Assembly: GCF_000518985.1 (NCBI RefSeq)
Contig: NZ_JAEQ01000003.1
Span: forward strand, 186,001 to 250,000
Direction of reading: 5' to 3'
Source: Chelativorans sp. J32
GTDB taxonomy: Bacteria; Pseudomonadota; Alphaproteobacteria; Rhizobiales; Rhizobiaceae
DNA length: 64,000 bases
Part shown: in pieces, positions 57,786 through 64,000 of the stretch
Layout: the number at the start of each line of letters is the position of its first letter
Position numbering within the stretch: position 1 is the stretch's first letter
The notes under the pieces: generated by a model
Told to the model about the DNA's origin: nothing
What the model saw: the letters and a program-made list of their open reading frames with translations, nothing else
Databases searched by the model: none
Position numbers and translations under genes: made by a program

Positions 57786-59001
57786 CTCTGAGCACGTTCA
57801 GCACTTCCTTGCTGGGGTGCCCGTCCTGCGTCAAGCCCATGCGCGACTGGAAAGCTCTGATCGCCTCACGCGAGGCCTGGCCGATTTTCCCATCGATCTC
57901 GCCCTCGTAGTAGCCGAGCGTCCCGAGCCTTTTCTGCAATTCTCTCGCCTCGTCGAAGGAGAGACGCTGGAAGGGACGGTTCCAATCGCGAACAAGACCA
58001 CCATAACCCGCTATCTGGTCCGCAAGAAGCCCTACGGCAAGGGCATAGGTGTCCGCGTTGTTGTAGCGCTTGAGCACAAAGAAGTTCTTGGTCATCAAGA
58101 ACGCAGGGCCGGCACGGCCGTCCGGCACCTTGAGCTCGGCATTTCGTGACGCAGCGGGGAAGGCTTTCCCGTTCGCACGCACGACTCCGATCTCGGCCCA
58201 GCGGCTAAGTGACATCGAGCCACCGGGGAATTTGCGCCCTTCGGGCAGGACCACTTCGTAACCCCATGTTTCTCCGGAGCGCCACCCGTTTTTGCGTAAT
58301 AGATTGGCCGCCGAAGCAAGCGCGTCGGGAACGGAGTTCCACACGTCCCGCCGCCCATCGCCATCCATATCGACCGCATAAGCCTGGTAACTTGTAGGGA
58401 TGAACTGGGTGTGGCCCATGGCGCCCGCCCATGAGCCGGAGAGATGGCGCTCGGTAATGTCGCCGTTCTGGAGGATTTTCAGGGCGGCGATCAATTGCGT
58501 GCGGGCGAACTTGGCGCGGCGGTTGTCCGCATAGGCCAGGGTGGCGAGTGCACGGGGGAGATTGTGCAGCATGCGTTCATTCGCCAGTGCCGATCCATAG
58601 CTGGTTTCCATGGACCAGATGGCCAGAAGTACATACCGGCTGACGCCGAAATGGCTTTCGATCCTATCGAGCCACGGCTTCCACTGACGCGCCATCTGCC
58701 GGCCGGTCGCGATCGTGTGCTCGTTCACCCGATTGTCGAAATATTCCCAGGGCTCGTTGCGAAACTCAGGCTGGAAATTGGCCTTCCGCAGCACCTCCGG
58801 GTCAGGCTCCGTCACGCCCCTGAATGCGCGATCATAGATGCTGGCTGATATACCGTTCTCAATGGCTACCCCCCGGAATTGTGCGATCCAGCGCTGAAAG
58901 CCTGCGTCAGCAGAGGAAGCTTGGACCCCGGCAAAAAGGAAGGCGGCGGCGATCAAGAACTTCGCACCGGCGAGACTAAATACGGCTCGGTTTGCAAACA
59001 T
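57778..59001 (-). CDS. Lytic murein transglycosylase (MltB type) with peptidoglycan-binding domain
   Basis: 407 residues. Signal peptide FLIAAAFLFAGVQASSADA, catalytic domain with the Glu in LLAIWSMETSYGSALANERM, the GAMGHTQFIPTSYQAYAVDM loop, and a C-terminal PG-binding-1 domain (LQKRLGTLGYYEGEIDGKIG). Cleaves peptidoglycan glycan strands in the periplasm. ATG 59001 is 8 bp after GGAGG. The ATG at 59016 lies on that ribosome site and is unlikely. Confidence 0.92.
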   Translation of the reverse strand: MFANRAVFSLAGAKFLIAAAFLFAGVQASSADAGFQRWIAQFRGVAIENGISASIYDRAFRGVTEPDPEVLRKANFQPEFRNEPWEYFDNRVNEHTIATGRQMARQWKPWLDRIESHFGVSRYVLLAIWSMETSYGSALANERMLHNLPRALATLAYADNRRAKFARTQLIAALKILQNGDITERHLSGSWAGAMGHTQFIPTSYQAYAVDMDGDGRRDVWNSVPDALASAANLLRKNGWRSGETWGYEVVLPEGRKFPGGSMSLSRWAEIGVVRANGKAFPAASRNAELKVPDGRAGPAFLMTKNFFVLKRYNNADTYALAVGLLADQIAGYGGLVRDWNRPFQRLSFDEARELQKRLGTLGYYEGEIDGKIGQASREAIRAFQSRMGLTQDGHPSKEVLNVLRGG

Positions 59002-59199
59002 TTTTCCAACCTCCATCCGACAATTTAGCGCAAATTATCGCCAGTTGCGGTAAGGAAAGAGTTTACCATATAAGCCGAACGGGGGCCTTGCGGCCGGGAG
59101 GCGTTCTTTTTTCCTTATCTTCGCCCCAGGAACCGTTAAAGCGCGGGAAGCATTGTCCGTGGTTTTCGCAACGTCAAGAGATCCTCAAGGAAGCTCCAC

Positions 59200-60084
59200 A
59201 TGAAGAAGATCCGTAAAGCCGTTTTCCCGGTTGCAGGTCTGGGCACACGGTTCCTGCCGGCCACCAAGGCCCTGCCCAAGGAAATGCTGACGGTCGTAGA
59301 CAAGCCGGTCATCCAATATGTCGTCGATGAGGCGCGGGAAGCCGGCATCGAGCATTTCATCTTCGTGACCGGGCGCAACAAGACCGCGATCGAGGATCAT
59401 TTCGACGTGGCGGTCGAGCTTTACGAGACCTTGTCCAGGCGCGGGAAGACCGAGATCCTCGAACGCCTGAAAGCCATGCAGCCCGAACCGGGCCAAACAG
59501 GCTATACCCGTCAGCAGGTTCCCCTGGGACTGGGACATGCTGTCTGGTGCGCGCGCGAACTGGTGGGCGACGAGCCGTTCGCACTCCTCCTGCCCGACAT
59601 GATCATGCGGTCCGAACCGGGCTGCATGAAGCAGATGGTGGAGCTCTATGAAGAAGCGGGTGGAAATATCCTCGCGGTGGAGGAATGCAATCCCGCCGAG
59701 ACGCATAAATACGGGATCGTAGGGCGTGGCAAGGACCTGCATGGCGGCTTCGAGATAACGTCCATGGTGGAAAAGCCCAAGGCAGACGAGGCCCCATCTA
59801 ATTTCTATATCAATGGCCGCTATATCCTGCAGCCCGAGATCTTCGCGCTGCTCGAAGATCAGGAGACGGGCGCCGGCGGCGAGATCCAGATTACCGATGC
59901 CATGCTTCGGCTGCACGCCGAGCAGCCTTTCTACGCTCATATCTATCGCGGTCGGACCTTCGATTGCGGATCGCCGGAGGGCTTCATCAAGGCGAATATC
60001 GCTCTTGCCCTGCAGCAGGAGCAGCTGAAGCCGCAGGTGCTCGGCTTTCTGAAGGATTTTCTAGACGAAGAGGGCTTGGCCTGA
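59200..60084 (+). CDS. galU: UTP-glucose-1-phosphate uridylyltransferase
   Basis: 294 residues. [20 protein letters not shown] (nucleotide binding), [53 protein letters not shown]. Makes UDP-glucose, the substrate of the UDP-glucose dehydrogenase at 6049-7425 and a precursor for surface glycans. AAGGAAG lies 7 bp upstream of the ATG. Confidence 0.97.
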   Translation: MKKIRKAVFPVAGLGTRFLPATKALPKEMLTVVDKPVIQYVVDEAREAGIEHFIFVTGRNKTAIEDHFDVAVELYETLSRRGKTEILERLKAMQPEPGQTGYTRQQVPLGLGHAVWCARELVGDEPFALLLPDMIMRSEPGCMKQMVELYEEAGGNILAVEECNPAETHKYGIVGRGKDLHGGFEITSMVEKPKADEAPSNFYINGRYILQPEIFALLEDQETGAGGEIQITDAMLRLHAEQPFYAHIYRGRTFDCGSPEGFIKANIALALQQEQLKPQVLGFLKDFLDEEGLA

Positions 60085-60119
60085 CGTGAGGACGCCGTGC
60101 GTTCTACGGGATGGACGAG

Positions 60120-60190
60120 GGGCGCTGTAGATCGATCGAGTGATGCATCGTGCTTCCCGAATACCGACTCCGGTTTTCGGGCCGATGCTG
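60120..60190 (-). repeat. Dispersed intergenic repeat, copy B
   Basis: Inverted relative to 46966-47035 and nearly identical over about 70 bp. It lies between the convergent galU and beta-barrel genes, where it may also act as a terminator hairpin. Confidence 0.7.
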
Positions 60191-60193
60191 GAC

Positions 60194-61744
60194 TCATCGC
60201 TGGATGGTCATGCCCATGAAGACGCTGTTCGTTTCGTAGTCGCGGCCGGGCAGGTTACTTGTCTGTCGTTCGTGGCGGGCCCGGCCGGTCAGGCCCACGT
60301 AACGGTTTAGCCACCAGGTAAGTGCTGCCTCGCCACTCAGGACAAGGTCGTGCCCGCCGCCTTCATAGTCGCGATAGCTTGCTCCGAAGGCGAGGCTTCC
60401 CGTCAGATTGGAGCGCATCTGCCGCTCCAATCTCAGCGCCCCCGTGTGGAGCAGCGATCCGCTCGATCCGGGAGAGGTGCTGCCTTCCACATAGGTTGCC
60501 GCATTGAGCGCGACGATCGTGCCGCGCATGGGTGACCACTCCAGGCTCGCGGCCAATGACGGGCCGGATATGCTTTGCAGCCGGTCATCCTCGAAATCCT
60601 CGCTGATCCAGCCAGCCGAGATTTCGCCCGAGAGTTTTTCCGTGAGGTCGATCGCCACGCCGGCACGGGCTCCCAGCCTGTTGGCTGAGCGCGCATAGCC
60701 AGCGCTGTCGCGTTCCTCGTCATAGAAGCGTCTGCCGGCCTCGACCTCGATGAAGGGCATCAAGGCCGGGGAAATCTCGTAACCGCCGCGCAACCGCACA
60801 AGCGCAAGTGTCGAGTTCCTGTCGGATTGGGAGAGCGTTCCGCCGCCGACCAGCTCCGCATCGCCATACTGATTGCGCGAGACCTCGCCGGTGGCACGAA
60901 GGCGCAGCGGCCCGACGCCCTTTTCGATGCCGAGCGTGCCGACGATCGTGTGTCTTAGCGGTTGTTCCTCCACCCCGGGAATGCTGACAGGCGAGGATGC
61001 GCTTTCGCGCCCAAAGGAATAACCAAGCGATGCGCGGCCCGTCAGGCGATTTGCGAGGTCGAGTTCCAGGTTGGCATTGATATCGCCTTCGGCCTCCTTG
61101 ACGTCCTCTCCGGAAAGCGAGCGACGAATGGTGGTGGAAGCATCGAGATTGGCGCGATGCAGCGACCAGTCCGAAGCGGCGCGGAGCCGCAAAGTGGTTT
61201 CGGACAGAAGCGCTTCGCCGCCCTCGGGACTGTCATTGGCATTCGACGTCCAGGTGAGGCCCTGTTCCACGCTCGGCCTCAGCACGAAAGTGCCGACGCG
61301 CAGGCCCAGGGGGGCATAAGGGTTCTCTTCCCGCCTGAAGTCCTGCCCCTCTATGGCAGGCACGCGGGTGTTCTGGCGTCGCGAAAGTTCCGCCTCTTCG
61401 ACCGTACCAGCCCTTAATGCTCGCGTCGGGAACTCATCCTGGATTTCCTGCTCGCGACGACGCTGGACCGGCGGTTCGATTGGTTGCGTTTCTTCTCCAA
61501 ACAGCTGCGAGTCGTCATATTCGATGACCAACGCGTCGTCCGGCAGGGCACCGGGACTTATCGGTGTGTAATCAGGCGAGGGAATGCCGGGGTCCTCTGC
61601 TTGGGCAACGGTGCGGTTGTCCAGCGTGCCGAGGGTGCCGCGCAGGCTTTCCTGGGCGATCGCCGGCACAACACAAAGCAATGCCCCGGCCGCGCAGCCC
61701 AGGTACAGCATCGCCCTTTTTACGCTGAAGCAAACCCCCGACAT
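60194..61744 (-). CDS. Outer-membrane beta-barrel protein
   Basis: About 516 residues. A signal peptide (LYLGCAAGALLCVVPAIAQE), a proline/acid-rich N-terminal region (about 35-140), then alternating amphipathic strands up to a C-terminal VFMGMTIQR. This matches the outer membrane beta-barrel family common in Rhizobiales, annotated near exopolysaccharide genes. The start may be 61744 or, just before the signal core, 61711. Function unknown. Confidence 0.82.
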   Translation of the reverse strand: MSGVCFSVKRAMLYLGCAAGALLCVVPAIAQESLRGTLGTLDNRTVAQAEDPGIPSPDYTPISPGALPDDALVIEYDDSQLFGEETQPIEPPVQRRREQEIQDEFPTRALRAGTVEEAELSRRQNTRVPAIEGQDFRREENPYAPLGLRVGTFVLRPSVEQGLTWTSNANDSPEGGEALLSETTLRLRAASDWSLHRANLDASTTIRRSLSGEDVKEAEGDINANLELDLANRLTGRASLGYSFGRESASSPVSIPGVEEQPLRHTIVGTLGIEKGVGPLRLRATGEVSRNQYGDAELVGGGTLSQSDRNSTLALVRLRGGYEISPALMPFIEVEAGRRFYDEERDSAGYARSANRLGARAGVAIDLTEKLSGEISAGWISEDFEDDRLQSISGPSLAASLEWSPMRGTIVALNAATYVEGSTSPGSSGSLLHTGALRLERQMRSNLTGSLAFGASYRDYEGGGHDLVLSGEAALTWWLNRYVGLTGRARHERQTSNLPGRDYETNSVFMGMTIQR

Positions 61745-61896
61745 GGACACCAGAACATTTTGCGGCGCATTCGGGCGCCAAGGTAACCAAAGGGTAAAAG
61801 GTTGCGGTTAACACAAGGTTGAAGAGGAGCGCTCTTCAGTAACCTCAGGCCAAACAGCGTTGGACATAGGCGCCTGAAAGGGGTAAGCGGCATCGC

Positions 61897-62892
61897 ATGC
61901 TGAGCAGACAGATCAAGAAATTCGACAGTGCGAGCGCCATAGCATCGGCGGCGCGCACGTTGAGCACGGAGCAGGCGGGCCTCACGGCTCTTGCGGAGGC
62001 GCTCGACAACGGCCTTTCGGAACCCTTTGCCGAAGCCGTCGAGATGATCGCACGTATATCCGGCCGGGTTATCGTCACCGGCGTCGGCAAGAGCGGGCAT
62101 ATCGGCTCGAAAATCGCCGCCACGCTTGCATCGACCGGCACGCCTGCGTTCTTTGTCCATCCTGTGGAAGCCAATCACGGCGATCTCGGCATGATCGCGC
62201 GGGACGATGCGATCATCGCGCTTTCCTGGTCCGGCGAAAGCGCAGAGCTCAAGGGCATTGTCGCCTATGCGCGCAGGTTCTCCATTCCTCTCGTCGCGGT
62301 GACTTCCGGCGCCCGTTCGGCGCTTGCGCGGGAATCGAGCGTTGTGCTCTGCCTGCCCAAGGTGCAGGAAGCCTGCCCGCACGGGCTGGCACCGACGACA
62401 TCAACGCTGCTGCAGCTTGCGATAGGCGACGCGCTGGCGATCGCTCTTCTGGAGGCGCGTGGCTTTACGCCCGATCATTTTCGCACTTTCCATCCGGGAG
62501 GCCAGCTCGGCGCCAACCTCACACGCGTCGAGGATATCATGCACACGGGCGAGCGCATGCCGCTGGTCCCCAGCGGCACCGGAATGCGTCAGGCGATCCT
62601 GGAGATCTCGCGAAAAGGCTTCGGCTGCGTGGGGATCACGGACGGCGAGGGTGCGCTGATCGGCATCGTCACGGATGGCGACCTGCGCCGTCACATGGAC
62701 AGTGACATCCTTTCCATGAGCGTGGACGAGGTTATGACGCGCGGGCCCAAGACCATCAAGCCCGATACGCTCGCGGCGGCTGCGCTGCAGATGATCAATT
62801 CTTCCGCAATCACGACGCTGATGGTGGTGGAGGCAGGCAAGCCGATCGGCATCATCCATCTGCACGATCTTCTGCGGATCGGGGCAGCGTAG
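61897..62892 (+). CDS. kdsD: Arabinose-5-phosphate isomerase (KpsF/GutQ family)
   Basis: 331 residues. SIS domain (RVIVTGVGKSGHIGSKIAAT, TSTLLQLAIGDALAIALL) followed by two CBS domains (VEDIMHTGERMPLV, VDEVMTRGPKTIKPD). Converts ribulose-5-phosphate to arabinose-5-phosphate, the first step to KDO for lipopolysaccharide. Standard length and domain order. Confidence 0.94.
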   Translation: MLSRQIKKFDSASAIASAARTLSTEQAGLTALAEALDNGLSEPFAEAVEMIARISGRVIVTGVGKSGHIGSKIAATLASTGTPAFFVHPVEANHGDLGMIARDDAIIALSWSGESAELKGIVAYARRFSIPLVAVTSGARSALARESSVVLCLPKVQEACPHGLAPTTSTLLQLAIGDALAIALLEARGFTPDHFRTFHPGGQLGANLTRVEDIMHTGERMPLVPSGTGMRQAILEISRKGFGCVGITDGEGALIGIVTDGDLRRHMDSDILSMSVDEVMTRGPKTIKPDTLAAAALQMINSSAITTLMVVEAGKPIGIIHLHDLLRIGAA

Positions 62893-62903
62893 CCTACGCT
62901 GCC
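62883..62903. terminator. Hairpin that contains both convergent stop codons
   Basis: GGCAGCGTA, GCC, TACGCTGCC: a perfect 9-bp stem. The stops of kdsD (62890-62892) and nfeD (62894-62896) both lie within it. Bidirectional termination is possible, but T-runs are lacking. Confidence 0.5.
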
Positions 62904-63355
62904 TCGACCTGCAGTTCTCCGCCCTTGGCTGAGATCACGCGAACGCGCGTACCGGCCGGCAGGTCGGGTCCTGCGACGCGCCAGGTCGTGTCACCTAGCC
63001 GAATACGGCCATAACCATCCAGGATCGGTTCCTCGAGAACCGCGGTGCGGCCGACAAGCTGATCCGCCCGCCGGTTGAGAAGAGGTTCGTCCGTCTCCTC
63101 GTCGCGGCGCGCGTCCGTTACGCGCTTGCCCACATAGGCGGAAATGAGCGACAGGGCGAGGAAAACGAGCACCTGCACCTGCCAGGTCCAGAGGCTCACG
63201 TCCCAAAGCTGCAGCGAAAGCGCTCCCGTGAGAATTGCGGCGATGCCGATCCAGAGCAGGAAGACGCCCGGCAGAACGATCTCCAGGACGAGAAGGACGA
63301 AACCGAGGAGCATCCAGTTCCACGGTCCTAGGTCGGAGAGAATGCCCATCAGCAT
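62894..63355 (-). CDS. NfeD-family membrane protein
   Basis: 153 residues. Three hydrophobic helices (NWMLLGFVLLVLEIVLPGVF, LWIGIAAILTGALSLQLWDV, VQVLVFLALSLISAYVGKRV) and a C-terminal OB-fold domain (VGRTAVLEEPILDGYGRIRL). Short NfeD proteins pair with SPFH proteins, and the SPFH gene lies 12 bp upstream. ATG 63355 or 63349. Confidence 0.92.
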   Translation of the reverse strand: MLMGILSDLGPWNWMLLGFVLLVLEIVLPGVFLLWIGIAAILTGALSLQLWDVSLWTWQVQVLVFLALSLISAYVGKRVTDARRDEETDEPLLNRRADQLVGRTAVLEEPILDGYGRIRLGDTTWRVAGPDLPAGTRVRVISAKGGELQVEAA

Positions 63356-63367
63356 GGAACCGTCAGC

Positions 63368-64000
63368 CTAGCCGCGCTCGGGGCCGGTTGCCGGCGGACG
63401 CGCGGTAGAGGCGCGGGGAGCGGCCGGTCTGGCGGCTTGCGTCCCTTCGCCTGCACCAAACACATCCCGGGCGATGGCGCCGATGCCACCCAGCGTGCCG
63501 ATCAGCGAGGAAGCTTCAAAGGGCATCAGGACGACCTTGTTGTTGTTGGCGGAGCCGATCTTGGCGAGGGCTTCCGTGTATTTCTGGGCAATGAAGTAGT
63601 TCACGGCCTGCACGTCACCCTGCGCGATCGCCTCGGAAACGACCTGCGTGGCGCGCGCTTCGGCTTCTGCCGCGCGTTCGCGGGCTTCCGCGTCGCGGAA
63701 AGCGGCTTCACGGCGGCCCTCGGCTTCCAGGATCTGCGCCTGTTTCAGGCCTTCTGCCTCGAGGATCTGGGCGCGCTTGTTGCGCTCGGCCATCATCTGC
63801 CTGGCCATCGATTCAACGAGGTTGGCGGGAGGGTTGATGTCCTTGATCTCAACGCGGGTGATCTTGATGCCCCAGGGATGGGCCGCTTCGTCGACGATGC
63901 GCAGGAGCCGTTCATTGATCGCGTCGCGGTTCGAAAGTAGCTCGTCGAGATCCATCGAGCCCATCACCGAGCGGATATTGGTCATGGTGAGATTGAGGAT
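63368..64000 (-). CDS. SPFH/band 7 (prohibitin-like) protein, 5' end outside window
   Basis: The frame is open through base 64000, so the gene begins beyond the window. The SPFH domain end ([20 protein letters not shown]) and the coiled coil [40 protein letters not shown] are seen, with a Pro/Ala-rich tail. These scaffold membrane microdomains and partner with NfeD. Confidence 0.93.
   Translation of the reverse strand: MLNLTMTNIRSVMGSMDLDELLSNRDAINERLLRIVDEAAHPWGIKITRVEIKDINPPANLVESMARQMMAERNKRAQILEAEGLKQAQILEAEGRREAAFRDAEARERAAEAEARATQVVSEAIAQGDVQAVNYFIAQKYTEALAKIGSANNNKVVLMPFEASSLIGTLGGIGAIARDVFGAGEGTQAARPAAPRASTARPPATGPERG

Overview
The window comes from the chromosome of an alphaproteobacterium of the order Rhizobiales, most likely the Phyllobacteriaceae (Mesorhizobium, Chelativorans or Nitratireductor type). 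The evidence is the high GC content, the type of cpdR, the neighbourhood of gltB, gltD, galU and kdsD, a sigma-EcfG-type stress promoter (GGAAC-N18/19-TT), and the tRNA-Val(GAC) next to cpdR. Species cannot be fixed from sequence alone. No rRNA operon and no CRISPR array is present.

Region 1 (1-20.9 kb) is a general-stress and surface-sugar region. After the 3' end of a fused cytochrome oxidase I/III gene come small stress-type proteins, a CBS protein, a Gfo/Idh-ADH operon, UDP-glucose dehydrogenase, and one tightly overlapping operon of two epimerases, four glycosyltransferases (three CgeB-like) and a UDP-xylose-synthase-like gene. Then follow a NepR-like anti-sigma homologue, topoisomerase IB, several tiny proteins, DUF427, an HPF/cold-shock fusion, a nucleotidyltransferase-like protein and a metallophosphoesterase. 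I count eleven GGAAC-N18/19-TT promoter matches in front of these genes, so the block looks like one stress regulon. Region 2 (21-28.3 kb) has a DUF2793 protein, the dTDP-rhamnose operon rfbACBD, a polysaccharide deacetylase and a GT2 glycosyltransferase.

Region 3 (28,337-42,407) is an integrated genomic island of about 14 kb. It is bounded by a perfect 50-bp direct repeat, which is the 3' part of tRNA-Val(GAC), and it carries a tyrosine integrase and an excisionase-like gene at its right end. Its cargo includes an orphan entry-exclusion lipoprotein plus VirB6 pair, three related ribbon-helix-helix (RHH) domain units in two genes facing two 11-bp iteron arrays of opposite orientation, an orphan VbhA antitoxin, a three-gene DGQHR/unknown/DNA adenine methylase operon, a decayed serine recombinase, about 0.8 kb of structured DNA without genes, and a tRNA-like gene with a 26-nt anticodon loop that ends 14 bp before a HEPN-type ribonuclease gene. 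No relaxase or complete secretion system is present, so the island probably depends on a helper to move. The last two cassettes are the best candidates for undescribed defence or toxin systems.

Region 4 (42.4-64 kb) is conserved chromosome: cpdR, N-formylglutamate amidohydrolase, histidinol-phosphatase-type hisN, a lysophospholipase-like hydrolase, a small heat-shock gene with a probable ROSE thermometer, threonine aldolase, gltBD, an IS630 remnant, an SGNH/DUF459 protein, an MltB-type transglycosylase, galU, an outer-membrane beta-barrel, kdsD, nfeD and a truncated SPFH protein.
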